Part shown: positions 44,728-54,882 of the stretch, one piece after another | Numbering within the stretch: position 1 is the first letter of the stretch | Layout: every line of letters begins with the position of its first letter | DNA from: Ensifer adhaerens | GTDB taxonomy: Bacteria > Pseudomonadota > Alphaproteobacteria > Rhizobiales > Rhizobiaceae | Direction of reading: 5' to 3' | Assembly: GCF_013283195.1 (NCBI RefSeq) | Contig: NZ_JABEKT010000004.1 | Span: forward strand, 456,452-520,451 | Length of the DNA: 64,000 bases | Position numbers and translations under genes: made by a program | The notes under the pieces: model-generated | What the model was told of the DNA's origin: nothing | Database searches by the model: none | The model's input: the letters and a program-made list of their open reading frames with translations, nothing else

Positions 44728-45150
44728 ATGGATGTCACCATCTACCACAACCCCATGTGCGGCACGTCGCGCAACACCCTGGCAATGATCCGCCACGCCG
44801 GCATCGAACCGACCGTCGTCGAGTATCTGCACACACCTCCGTCCAGGGAAACGCTCGAGCGGCTGATCGCGGCCGCCGGTCTCTCCGTGCGAGAAGCGGT
44901 GCGCGAGAAGGGCACACCCTATGCCGAACTCGGGCTCGACGATCCGTCTTTGTCGGATGAGCAACTGATCGACGCGATGATCGCGCATCCGGCGTTGATC
45001 AATCGACCATTCGTTGTCAGCCCGATGGGCACCCGCCTCTGCCGGCCCTCCGAAGCCGTGCTCGACATTCTGCCCGACACATTCAAGGGCGCCTTTGCCA
45101 AGGAAGACGGAGAGAGGGTACTGGATGCGGAGGGAAAGCGCCTTGTCTGA
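44728..45150 (+). CDS. arsC: Arsenate reductase, glutaredoxin type
   Basis: A 140-residue ArsC of the E. coli plasmid R773 type: catalytic Cys11 in [16 protein letters not shown] and the arginines of the arsenate site (Arg in [17 protein letters not shown]). It uses glutathione and glutaredoxin. It begins 2 nt after acr3 and overlaps arsH by 26 nt. Together with the LMW-phosphatase type enzyme upstream, the operon has two unrelated arsenate reductases using different reductant chains. Confidence 0.94.
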   Translation: MDVTIYHNPMCGTSRNTLAMIRHAGIEPTVVEYLHTPPSRETLERLIAAAGLSVREAVREKGTPYAELGLDDPSLSDEQLIDAMIAHPALINRPFVVSPMGTRLCRPSEAVLDILPDTFKGAFAKEDGERVLDAEGKRLV

Positions 45151-45850
45151 TCTGCCTGCAGCAAGCCTCGACCATCTCCGCCAGCCCGATATTGCGGCGC
45201 TCCGCCCGTCCCTTTCGACGCACAAGCCGCGCATCCTCATTCTCTACGGCTCGCTGCGGCCGGTCTCCTATAGCCGGCTGCTAGCCCATGAAGCCCGCCG
45301 CCTGCTCGAACATTTCGGCGCGGAGGTTCGCATCTTCGACCCGGAAGGGCTTCCGCTTCCCGATGCCGCCCCCGTCAGCCACGAAAAGGTCCAGGAACTG
45401 CGCCGTCTGTCGGAATGGTCCGAAGGCCAGATCTGGGTCAGCCCGGAGCGGCATGGCGCCATGACCGGCATCCTGAAGGCGCAGATCGACTGGATACCCC
45501 TGTCGCTCGGCTCGGTGCGGCCGACACAGGGCAAAACCCTTGCAGTCATGGAAGTCTCCGGCGGCAGCCAGTCGTTCAACGCTGTCAACCAGATGCGCAT
45601 TCTCGGGCGCTGGATGCGCATGATCACCATCCCGAACCAGTCTTCGGTCGCAAAAGCCTGGCAGGAATTCGACGCCGACGGACGAATGAAACCTTCCTCC
45701 TATTACGACCGTGTCGTCGATGTCTGCGAAGAGCTTGTCAAATTCACGCTTTTGACCCGCGATGCCTCGGCCTATCTGACCGATCGCTACAGCGAGCGTA
45801 AGGAAGATGCCGACAAACTGGAGCAACGCGTCTCGCTCAAGGCGATCTGA
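45125..45850 (+). CDS. arsH: NADPH-dependent organoarsenical oxidase ArsH
   Basis: A 241-residue flavodoxin-fold protein with ArsH hallmarks: [20 protein letters not shown] (FMN phosphate site), [20 protein letters not shown] and [20 protein letters not shown]. ArsH oxidises trivalent methylated arsenicals to less toxic pentavalent forms. ATG 45125 has GAGAGAGGG upstream; TTG 45143, overlapping the arsC stop with AGGGAAA upstream, is an alternative. It is the fifth gene of the ars operon. Confidence 0.93.
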   Translation: MRRESALSDLPAASLDHLRQPDIAALRPSLSTHKPRILILYGSLRPVSYSRLLAHEARRLLEHFGAEVRIFDPEGLPLPDAAPVSHEKVQELRRLSEWSEGQIWVSPERHGAMTGILKAQIDWIPLSLGSVRPTQGKTLAVMEVSGGSQSFNAVNQMRILGRWMRMITIPNQSSVAKAWQEFDADGRMKPSSYYDRVVDVCEELVKFTLLTRDASAYLTDRYSERKEDADKLEQRVSLKAI

Positions 45851-45865
45851 GATCATGGGAAGAGC

Positions 45866-47107
45866 ATGATGACCGAGATGCGCTTCCCGCTCCCGGCCCT
45901 CATAGGGCTGGGCCTGACCCAGATCATCGGCTACGGAACGCTTTTCTACAGCTTCAGCGTTCTCGTCCCGGCGATCGCCACCGATTTCGGCTGGACCGAA
46001 CAATGGGTGTTTGCGACGCTGTCCGGCGCGCTTCTCGTCGGGGGTCTCTTTGCGCCGATGGCCGGCCGATGGGCGGACCGGTTCGGTGCCGGGCGCGTTC
46101 TGTGCTTCGGATCGATCGCCGCGGCCGGCGCCTTGCTCGCCACGGCGATGGCGAACGAACGCCTGACCTTCGCAATCGCGCTCGTGGCAATGCAGGTGGC
46201 ATCGACCTTCGTGCTCTATAGCACGGCATTCGTCGCGATCGTCCAGTTTGGCGGTTGCAATCCGCGGCGCACGATCACCCACCTCACGCTCATCGCCGGC
46301 TTCGCCTCAACGCTGTTCTGGCCACTGACCGCGAGCCTTCACCAATCAATTTCATGGCGCGATATCTACATGCTGTTTGCGGCCATGAACCTCTTCCTTT
46401 GCTTGCCCATCCATCTGTGGCTCGCACACCTCCTCAAGGGGCCACGGCACGTCGTGGCTGTGCCGGTGGACACCCAGCCGTCCGAGCGGCCCGTCACGCC
46501 GCCCGCTCACGGGACCGCGCTTTTCACTTTGATGCTGCTCGGGTTTGCCCTTGAGGGCCTGGTTCTCTCTGCCGTTCTGATCCACATGGTGCCCTTGACG
46601 GTCGAACTCGATCTGGGGTCGTCAGGTCTCCTGGTGGCCAGCCTATTCGGCCCGGCGCAGGTGGCAAGTCGCCTCGTCAACATGCTCTTCGGCAAACAGA
46701 TCACCCAGACCTCGCTTGCCGTCATCGCCGCATGCCTGTTGGTTCTCGGGCTTATCGTCCTCACCGCTACGGCGCCATGGCTGCCGGGCGCGATCACCTT
46801 CGCCATCCTCTTCGGCATGGGATCGGGCCTGATCAGCATCGTCAGCGGCACCTTGCCGCTTGAGCTTTTCGGCAAGCACAATTACGGCGCACGGCTTGGC
46901 TGGGTTACCGCCGCGAAGCAGCTGTCGTCCGCCGCGGCACCGTTTTCGCTTGCTTCGGCCCTGGCCTGGCTCGGGGTGCTGCCTTCCCTATGGATAACCG
47001 TTGCGACAGGTGCCGCCGGAATACTCACCTTTGCTGCCATCGCCGTGTTCAACCGCCGCGACCAGCATCGAGCGTCAGGGGCGGGCAAGGGCCTGATCGA
47101 GGTCTAG
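45866..47107 (+). CDS. MFS transporter in ars operon (ArsK-like candidate)
   Basis: A 413-residue twelve-TM MFS permease, starting ATG 45866 (a second ATG follows directly). Motif A appears as GRWADRFGAGRVLCF. It lies 15 nt after arsH on the same strand and so is probably part of the ars operon. In Agrobacterium, an MFS protein named ArsK exports arsenite, antimonite and trivalent organoarsenicals from a comparable cluster; equivalence here is an inference from position and family. It could complement Acr3 by exporting methylated or aromatic arsenicals. Confidence 0.85.
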   Translation: MMTEMRFPLPALIGLGLTQIIGYGTLFYSFSVLVPAIATDFGWTEQWVFATLSGALLVGGLFAPMAGRWADRFGAGRVLCFGSIAAAGALLATAMANERLTFAIALVAMQVASTFVLYSTAFVAIVQFGGCNPRRTITHLTLIAGFASTLFWPLTASLHQSISWRDIYMLFAAMNLFLCLPIHLWLAHLLKGPRHVVAVPVDTQPSERPVTPPAHGTALFTLMLLGFALEGLVLSAVLIHMVPLTVELDLGSSGLLVASLFGPAQVASRLVNMLFGKQITQTSLAVIAACLLVLGLIVLTATAPWLPGAITFAILFGMGSGLISIVSGTLPLELFGKHNYGARLGWVTAAKQLSSAAAPFSLASALAWLGVLPSLWITVATGAAGILTFAAIAVFNRRDQHRASGAGKGLIEV

Positions 47108-47200
47108 GCGCATCCCGGTATCAATTGGACCAGCCAATCGAAGCGGCGCGTTCACAGACGGCTGTCGCAACGGCCCGGGCTTTCGGCCGGCTGCCGTCGA

Positions 47201-47431
47201 CTAGCACCTGACCTGAGCGGCCCCCATCAGCTGCTTCACGCTTTCCCAACCAGCAAAACCTCGCAAAATCTCCGCCGATCGCAACAAGGGAATCGACACA
47301 AGTCCGCTTGAGGGCGCATAGAAGGCGCTGGGGCCAGTCACCTGGGCTCCCTTGTTTTCGTCGCCGGTCCCGGCTGAAGCGTATGGGTCGGCGAAACCGT
47401 GATCCATTCTGAAGTGCCCCGATGATTTCAT
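47201..47431 (-). CDS. Possible small ORF between two MFS genes
   Basis: A 76-residue frame starting MKSSGHFRMDHGFADPYASA, on the strand opposite the flanking MFS genes. Amino-acid composition is protein-like, but third-position GC is lower than in neighbours and only GGAA touches the start codon. No family is recognised. It may be a small gene, a decayed remnant or chance. The rest of the 400-bp gap (47108-47512) holds only presumed promoter sequence. Confidence 0.3.
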   Translation of the reverse strand: MKSSGHFRMDHGFADPYASAGTGDENKGAQVTGPSAFYAPSSGLVSIPLLRSAEILRGFAGWESVKQLMGAAQVRC

Positions 47432-47512
47432 TTCCGACAGCAATCCAGCTTTCGTCTCACGTTTTGGCTGACAACCACATTCTTGATTGTAATGCGGGCC
47501 AGCAGTGACCGC

Positions 47513-48958
47513 ATGACAGCGATCCCGACCGAGACGCAGGCCCAAGACGCCTCCTCCGCGCGCAATTCCCGTGTCGTCGCGCTGGTCGTTGCCATCGCCT
47601 TCTTCATGCAGATGCTCGACGGTACGATCGTCATTACCTCGCTGCCGCAGATGGCCGCGTCCTTCGGTGTACAACCGGTCGCCATGAGCATCGGCATCAC
47701 CGTCTACATGCTGACGATGGCGGCCTTCATTCCGCTCTCCGGCTGGCTTGGCGACCGCTTTGGCGCGCGCAATGTCTTCCTGGTCGCAATCGGCATTTTC
47801 ACGCTCGCCTCGCTGTTTTGCGGTCTGTCAGGCAGCCTCGGCGAGTTCATCGCGGCACGTGCCGTGCAAGGCATCGGCGGCGCCCTGATGACGCCGGTCG
47901 GCCGGATCATCGTCTTGAAGAATGCTCGCAAATCGGAGCTTGTCGGCGCGGTCGCGCTCATCACGTGGCCGGCGCTAATCGCCCCGGTCGTCGGCCCGAT
48001 CCTCGGCAGCGTGATCACCACGTGGCTGAGCTGGCACTGGAACTTTCTCATCAACATACCGATCGGCCTCATCGGCCTTGCGCTTGTGCTGCGCTTCGTG
48101 CCCGATCAGCGCGAGGAAGAGGCGCGTCGTCTTGACATCAAGGGCTTCATCCTATCGTCAACCGCCCTCACTTTGGTGCTGGCCGGGCTCGAGGCCTTCG
48201 TGCACGGGACAGTCAATGCGCCTGCAATTGTCCTGTTGCTGGCAGCGGGCACGATCATCGGCATCATGGCCACGTGTCACTTCAAGGTGATCGCCGATCC
48301 GCTTCTCGATCTCTCTGCTCTGAAAATCCAGACCTTTGCGATGTCGACGTTGTCGGCCGGCACCGCCTGCCGCATCGCCATCAACGCGACGCCGTTTCTG
48401 ATCCCACTGCTCTTTCAGGTCGGCTTCGGCCTCAATCCGATCGAGACCGGAATTTATGTGCTCGCCTACTTCGCAGGAAATCTGGCGATGAAAACGGCGA
48501 CCACGTCGTTGCTGCGCCGTTTCGGCTTCCGCACCATCCTTGTCGGCAACGGCCTGCTCGCCTCGCTGGCGATTGGTGCCTGTGCAGCGGTATCGACAGA
48601 TACGCCGCAGTTGCTGACGCTCCTGCTGCTGTTTGCCGCCGGGCTGTTCCGCTCGATGCAGTTCACGGCACTCAACACGCTCGGCTTTGCCGACATCAAT
48701 GCAAGCCAACGCAGTTCAGCATCGACGCTGTCGAGCATGTTGCAGCAGGTGGCCATGCTGATGGGCGTCGCCGTTGCCGCCGCCGTTCTCAATCTGTCGC
48801 AGGCGCTTCGTGGCGCTGAAACCGCGGCGCTCACGGACTTTCGCTGGGCGTTTCTCGCGGTCGCTACGATCGGCACCCTCTCGGCCTTGCGTTTTCTGAG
48901 CCTGCCGCACGATGCAGGCGTCGAAGTTTCAGGGCACAAATTCGAGCCGCGGAAATAA
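47513..48958 (+). CDS. DHA2-family MFS multidrug exporter (EmrB/QacA type)
   Basis: A 481-residue, fourteen-TM MFS exporter. Subfamily motifs are visible: FFMQMLDGTIVITSLPQMA (first helix, with the conserved Asp), SGWLGDRFGARNVFLVAI (motif A) and RAVQGIGGALMTPVGRIIVL. The start is uncertain (ATG 47513 chosen, ATG 47492 possible), with no strong SD. No partner membrane-fusion protein is adjacent. It converges on ggt. The substrate is unknown; closeness to the ars operon could be coincidental. Confidence 0.9.
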   Translation: MTAIPTETQAQDASSARNSRVVALVVAIAFFMQMLDGTIVITSLPQMAASFGVQPVAMSIGITVYMLTMAAFIPLSGWLGDRFGARNVFLVAIGIFTLASLFCGLSGSLGEFIAARAVQGIGGALMTPVGRIIVLKNARKSELVGAVALITWPALIAPVVGPILGSVITTWLSWHWNFLINIPIGLIGLALVLRFVPDQREEEARRLDIKGFILSSTALTLVLAGLEAFVHGTVNAPAIVLLLAAGTIIGIMATCHFKVIADPLLDLSALKIQTFAMSTLSAGTACRIAINATPFLIPLLFQVGFGLNPIETGIYVLAYFAGNLAMKTATTSLLRRFGFRTILVGNGLLASLAIGACAAVSTDTPQLLTLLLLFAAGLFRSMQFTALNTLGFADINASQRSSASTLSSMLQQVAMLMGVAVAAAVLNLSQALRGAETAALTDFRWAFLAVATIGTLSALRFLSLPHDAGVEVSGHKFEPRK

Positions 48959-48968
48959 TCGTTCCCGA

Positions 48969-49007
48969 GCGGCATCGGCCGTGGCCCGGAGGTCACAACG
49001 ATGCCGC
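48969..49007. terminator. Hairpin between MFS exporter and ggt side
   Basis: A perfect 9-bp inverted repeat (GCGGCATCG / CGATGCCGC) with a 21-nt loop, followed by GGATTTC, lies just after the exporter stop between convergent units. The loop is long, so this is moderate evidence for termination. Confidence 0.45.
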
Positions 49008-49021
49008 CCGGATTTCTACAC

Positions 49022-49142
49022 TCACCGCTTGTTCATGCGGCGATGCCATGGCGCGTCCTGCTGCCAGTCGCCGGGCATGATTGAGCCGCAGGCGGTCTGC
49101 TCGGCCACCCGTTTGCCGGCCTCGCGGAAGGCAGCGCCCCGA

Positions 49143-49162
<20 letters not shown>
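49022..49162 (-). CDS. Possible 46-residue ORF overlapping the end of ggt
   Basis: A GTG-started frame (REAGKRVAEQTACGSIMPGD in its middle, ending HRRMNKR) overlaps the last codons of ggt in another frame. Most of its codons end in G or C, like true genes here, and the region is otherwise non-coding. No family or SD is evident. It may be a small downstream gene of the ggt transcript. Confidence 0.32.
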
Positions 49163-50888
<1,726 letters not shown>

Positions 50889-51322
50889 GCTTTTCTCCCG
50901 CGACAGACGTTTTCTGGCAAACGGCGCCCTCGGATGAGGGCGGCGGCAAAATTCGAAGGCAACAATTGGCCGGCCCGGCCATCGGGCTGGCGTGGCCCCG
51001 GGGCAACCCGGGTCAAGGAGCGAAGCCTTGTGCGGAGTATAGCCATGCGCGGTGGTTACGGACAACAGCTGACGAACACCGAAAGGCAGCGACGAAAGCG
51101 AACGGGACCAGGATCGGCCGACGGGCATAGTCTCCGGTGGCCGGCGTCTTGCGTCCCACAACGGGCCGCGGCAAGCCGGCGCACGAGCCGAGAACGCGAT
51201 CGACGCCCGGATGAGTTTTTGCCATTGCCACGAGCCGCCATGGCTGTGACAGTCCGGTTCTGAAGCCTTCCCGGACGCTTCGCCATGCGCCCAGGAAATG
51301 CGGTCTGCCGAAGGGGACGCCT
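50889..51322. other. 434-bp intergenic region
   Basis: This divergent region lies between ggt and the GFA-family gene. Frames present on both strands are Arg/Pro-rich shadows without recognisable families. No repeat, RNA gene or clear operator is visible. Confidence 0.5.
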
Positions 51323-51664
51323 ATGATCGAAGGCCATTGCCATTGCAAGTCGGTTCATCTCTCCGTCCGTGTCCGACCCGACACGCTCGGCAGCTGCAAC
51401 TGCTCGATGTGTTCACGCCTCGGCACGCTCTGGGGCTATTATGACGCCGAAGAGGTGTCGATAAGCGACCCTCAAGGCAAGCTCGTCGGTTACGTCCAGG
51501 GCGACGCGACGCTGACAATCTACCATTGCGGCACCTGCGGCTGCACCACCCACTGGTCGCCGATTTCTGCCGACACGACGCGCATGGGCGTCAACATGCG
51601 GCTGTTCGACCGGTCTGTCTGGGAGGACATTCCCCACCGGCTGATCGACGGCGCCAGCTGGTAG
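51323..51664 (+). CDS. GFA-family (glutathione-dependent formaldehyde-activating-like) zinc protein
   Basis: A 113-residue single-domain protein of the GFA/CENP-V family. The zinc-binding cysteines are conserved: HCHCKS, CNCSMCS and CGTCGC, with HW after. True Gfa accelerates S-hydroxymethylglutathione formation, but most family members are uncharacterised, so a formaldehyde role is only a hypothesis. Context is suggestive: the neighbouring Rieske oxygenase and GcvT-like genes would release formaldehyde-level one-carbon units. Confidence 0.88.
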   Translation: MIEGHCHCKSVHLSVRVRPDTLGSCNCSMCSRLGTLWGYYDAEEVSISDPQGKLVGYVQGDATLTIYHCGTCGCTTHWSPISADTTRMGVNMRLFDRSVWEDIPHRLIDGASW

Positions 51665-51848
51665 GTCCACCAGCCTCGGGGTTTCGCATCCCCATGGTCT
51701 CGCCGGCCTGCGTCTCGAATGCCCCGGGGTCTCGCAACCCTCGTCCTGTTGCCGCTCGTCCTCGGGGTTCGGCCGCACGGCGCGGCGCGCCGTCCATCGT
51801 CCGGAGCGCTTGAGGTCGGCTTGTCTCTCTGCTCGAAACAGATTATAT

Positions 51849-51862
51849 TGAATGAACGTTCA
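51849..51862. promoter_or_regulatory. TetR-type operator, site 1 (before Rieske gene)
   Basis: The palindrome TGAATGAACGTTCA (TGAAYR-NN-YRTTCA) lies 20 bp before the oxygenase ATG. A 12-nt copy of its left part (ATTGAATGAACG, 51847-51858) recurs at 51877-51888 over the start codon, 30 bp away on the same DNA face. Matching sites precede the other units of the island. Confidence 0.72.
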
Positions 51863-51881
51863 GCAAAAATGGAGACATTGA

Positions 51882-53078
51882 ATGAACGAAATGATCCGCG
51901 ACATAACCGTCCCGAACGACTGGGATCGCCGTGGATTGCCCGGCTGGTGCTACCATAGCGACGCCCTGCTCGAACTGGAACGCGAACACATCTTCCGCCG
52001 TCACTGGCAGATCGCCTGTCATGTCTCAGACGTTCCCGAGGCGGGCGACTACATCACCATGGATGTGGTCGGCGAGCGCGCGCTGATCCTGCGCGACCAG
52101 CAGGGCACGATCCGTGGCTTTCACAACATCTGCCGCCATCGCGGCTCCCGTGTCGTTGCCGACGACAAGGGCAAGTGCCGCAACGCGCTCGTCTGTCCGT
52201 TTCACGGCTGGGTCTACAATCTCGACGGCACGCTCCGTGGGGCGGCGCGACCGCGCTCGTTTCCGCCACTCGACAAGCAGGAATTCGGCCTTGTGCCGCT
52301 CGAACTGGAAATCTGGATGGGCTTCGTCTTCATCCGTTTTCGGCCGGGGCCACAGCCCTCTGTCGCCGAGCTGATGCAGCCCTTTGCCGAGGAGTTCGGT
52401 CACTACGGCTCCGAGCGCATGCTGCCGACCGAAGGCGTGTGGACGCAGGAAAGTGCGGTCAACTGGAAATCGGTGCGCGACGTCGACAACGAGGGCTACC
52501 ATGTCGCCATGGCCCATCCGGCGCTGCAGGATCTCTATGGCTCCACCTATTACGACGAACCCTTCGTCAACGGCCTTTGCCGATCCTTCGCCACCTACAA
52601 CCCGCATGCGGGCCGGCGCTGGAGTGTCCGGCAATATGTCGGCATTGCGCCGGAAGCGACGCATCTGCCCGAGCGGCTGCGCAAGGCCTGGATCTATTTC
52701 GGCCTCTTCCCCAACGCCGTCATCGCGGTGACGCCTGAGACGGTGCAGTTCTACCAGGAATTTCCGCTGTCGACCGGCAGGACGCTGCTGCGCGGCGCGA
52801 TCTATCGATACCCGAAGGAAACCCGCCAGCAACGGCTTGCCCGCTACCTCGCCTTCCGCATCGACCGGGATACCCAGGCCGAGGACGTGCAACTGACGAT
52901 CTGGTCGAACGAATCCATGACGTCGAAGGCGTTCAACGGGTTTTATCTCTCCGATCTGGAATATGGCGTGCGCACGCATCACGATCACATTCGCGCCGTG
53001 CTGCCCGTCGTCAATCTGGACGTGGCCCCACCCGAGGACCGGATGGCTGCAGTCAACGACGAACTCTCCAAACGATAG
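51882..53078 (+). CDS. Rieske-type ring-hydroxylating/quaternary-amine oxygenase alpha subunit
   Basis: A 398-residue Rieske non-haem iron oxygenase. The [2Fe-2S] ligands are Cys84-x-His86 and Cys105-x2-His108 (CRHRGSR; CPFHGWVYNLDG). The mononuclear iron site has His207 and His212 in DNEGYHVAMAHPAL. The bridging residue three before His207 is Glu204 rather than the Asp of aromatic dioxygenases, as in carnitine monooxygenase CntA and related betaine demethylases. No reductase gene is adjacent. ATG 51882 follows GGAGAC. Likely reaction: oxidative N-demethylation or C-N cleavage of a quaternary or tertiary amine. Confidence 0.9.
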   Translation: MNEMIRDITVPNDWDRRGLPGWCYHSDALLELEREHIFRRHWQIACHVSDVPEAGDYITMDVVGERALILRDQQGTIRGFHNICRHRGSRVVADDKGKCRNALVCPFHGWVYNLDGTLRGAARPRSFPPLDKQEFGLVPLELEIWMGFVFIRFRPGPQPSVAELMQPFAEEFGHYGSERMLPTEGVWTQESAVNWKSVRDVDNEGYHVAMAHPALQDLYGSTYYDEPFVNGLCRSFATYNPHAGRRWSVRQYVGIAPEATHLPERLRKAWIYFGLFPNAVIAVTPETVQFYQEFPLSTGRTLLRGAIYRYPKETRQQRLARYLAFRIDRDTQAEDVQLTIWSNESMTSKAFNGFYLSDLEYGVRTHHDHIRAVLPVVNLDVAPPEDRMAAVNDELSKR

Positions 53079-53088
53079 GCGCAAAAAG

Positions 53089-53150
53089 AGGGGCCGGCGC
53101 AAAACCGACCCCTTCGAAAACGGCCCCGCCGGGGAATGCTGGCGGGGCCG
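53089..53150. terminator. Tandem hairpins between convergent oxygenase and aminotransferase
   Basis: Two consecutive stem-loops: AGGGGCCGG / CCGACCCCT (53089-53097, 53105-53113; one mismatch) and a perfect 10-bp CGGCCCCGCC / GGCGGGGCCG (53121-53130, 53141-53150) followed by GGCATTTTC. They probably terminate both convergent genes. Confidence 0.72.
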
Positions 53151-53181
53151 AGGCATTTTCAGGCGCGATCAGCAGATCGGC

Positions 53182-54594
53182 TCAACCCTTCCACAGCCCC
53201 TCGCGCACGAGCTCGTCCATGGTGCGACGGATGCTGGCGTCGAGAATTGTCACCATGTCATCGATCTGGCGTGTGGTGATCGTCAGCGGCGGCGACATCA
53301 CGCACATATTGATCAGCGGCCGCACCAGCAGGCCAAGTTCCTGGCAATGACGGTCGATGCGCTTGCCGACTTCGAGATCGAGCGTCAGCGGGTTGTTGCT
53401 GACCCGATCGGCGACGCATTCGACGCAGGCCATCAGCCCCATGCCGCGGACTTCGCCGACCAGCGGCAATGCCTCCAGGCTCTTCAACGATGTCTGGAAA
53501 TAGCCCGAGATCGCCTTGACGTGGTCGAGCAGCCCATCTTCCAGAATGTCGAGATTGCGCAGGGCAACCGCGCAACCGACCGGATGGCTGGAATAGGTGA
53601 GCCCATGCGCGAACATCGCATCGGAATGGTTGGACTGCCGCAGGCTTTCCAGAAGGCGTGAGGAGATCATCACACCGCCCAGCGGGAAATAACCCGACGT
53701 CACCCCTTTGGCGAAGGTGATCATGTCGGGCTCGATCCCGAACACCGCCTTCGAGGCGAAGATCTCGCCGAGCCGGCCGAAGGCCGTCACCACCTCGTCG
53801 GCGATGAACAGGATGTCGTGCTCGCTGCAGAGCGCGCGCATGCGGCGGAGATAACCCTCCGGCGGCACGATGACGCCACCAGAGGCCATGATCGGCTCGG
53901 CGATGAAAGCGCCGATGCGATCCGCCCCCTTTGCCTCGATCAGCGCCTGGAACTCCGCAACCAGCGCATCGCAGAATTCGGCCTCGGATTGTCCGGCGGG
54001 CCGCCGGAACGGGTTGGGACAGGCAAGTTTCGCCACCTGATCTGTGGCGCTGTCCATCCAGTCGTGGTCGCGCGGACGTCCGTTCAGGGACGCAGAGAGA
54101 TAGGTGGAGCCGTGATAGCCGCCCTGGCGCGAGACGATCAGCTTCTTCTCCGGCCGTCCGCGCACATTGTTGAGGAACTGCATGAAACGCAGCGCCGTCT
54201 CGACTGCCGAGGAACCGCCGGTGGTGTAAAATACATGCGAGAGATCGCCGGGCGCATGCGCGGCGAGCCGCTCTGCCAGCGCCGCCGACGGTTGATTGGT
54301 GGTGTACCAGGGCGAATTGTAGGACAGCGCCATGGCCTGATCGTGCAAGACCTCGGCGAGTTCCGTCCGGCGATGACCGACATTGACGCACCACATGCCG
54401 GCCGGACCGTCGATGAGGCGGCGGCCCTCGCCATCGACGACATAAATTCCGTCGCCGCTTTCAATCGGCCCGCGCGCTTCCGCACCTATGCTGCCGGCGA
54501 CAGGCCAGGGCTGGACGAGATGCTTTTCGGCAAGCGCGGACGTTTCTCCTGCGCCGCTATCGGGCACATTTGCAAGATCGAGCTTCGCGGCCAT
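53182..54594 (-). CDS. Class III aminotransferase (PLP-dependent)
   Basis: A 470-residue class III (omega/acetylornithine-type) aminotransferase. PLP-site residues are visible: TTGGSSAVETALR (phosphate site), Asp266 in ILFIADEVVTAFGR and Schiff-base Lys296 in MITFAKGVTSGYFPLGG. ATG 54594 is chosen because GGAGGG lies 7 nt upstream; an in-frame Met eight residues earlier is less likely. Class III enzymes act on omega-amino acids, diamines, taurine or beta-alanine. It shares an operator-bearing divergent promoter with the ABC transporter operon, so it probably processes the imported substrate or its demethylated product. Confidence 0.92.
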   Translation of the reverse strand: MAAKLDLANVPDSGAGETSALAEKHLVQPWPVAGSIGAEARGPIESGDGIYVVDGEGRRLIDGPAGMWCVNVGHRRTELAEVLHDQAMALSYNSPWYTTNQPSAALAERLAAHAPGDLSHVFYTTGGSSAVETALRFMQFLNNVRGRPEKKLIVSRQGGYHGSTYLSASLNGRPRDHDWMDSATDQVAKLACPNPFRRPAGQSEAEFCDALVAEFQALIEAKGADRIGAFIAEPIMASGGVIVPPEGYLRRMRALCSEHDILFIADEVVTAFGRLGEIFASKAVFGIEPDMITFAKGVTSGYFPLGGVMISSRLLESLRQSNHSDAMFAHGLTYSSHPVGCAVALRNLDILEDGLLDHVKAISGYFQTSLKSLEALPLVGEVRGMGLMACVECVADRVSNNPLTLDLEVGKRIDRHCQELGLLVRPLINMCVMSPPLTITTRQIDDMVTILDASIRRTMDELVREGLWKG

Positions 54595-54670
54595 GACAAA
54601 TCCCTCCAACCGTTTCAATCATAATTCTCAAAACAACCATATGATAAAATTGAACAACACGTCATTTTAT

Positions 54671-54684
54671 TGAATGGCTGTTCA
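54671..54684. promoter_or_regulatory. TetR-type operator, site 2 (aminotransferase/ABC divergent promoter)
   Basis: The palindrome TGAATGGCTGTTCA, extended to ATTGAA-N6-TTCAAT (54669-54686), lies between the divergent aminotransferase and ABC permease genes. Half-sites match those of sites 1 and 3. The remaining 288-bp gap is AT-rich promoter sequence with no gene. Confidence 0.72.
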
Positions 54685-54882
54685 ATCAATATTGCAGAAA
54701 TAGCACTTGCGTTCAATGCCGAATTGAGTTTTGCTAATTCAAGGGAACCAACCGGCGAAAAATCGCCATGGGATGGATCGAATGAAGCGTTCGCTGCATT
54801 TCCACTGTCGACTCTATCGACATGAGCCGAAGCGCGGCTGGCGCACTGCAGAGTATCAATTGCGCAAGCCGGGGTATCGCTG

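Noticed and set aside
51323-51664. Bona fide formaldehyde-activating enzyme Gfa
   Set aside because: Only the zinc motifs of the broad GFA family are visible; most such proteins are uncharacterised, so no symbol was given.
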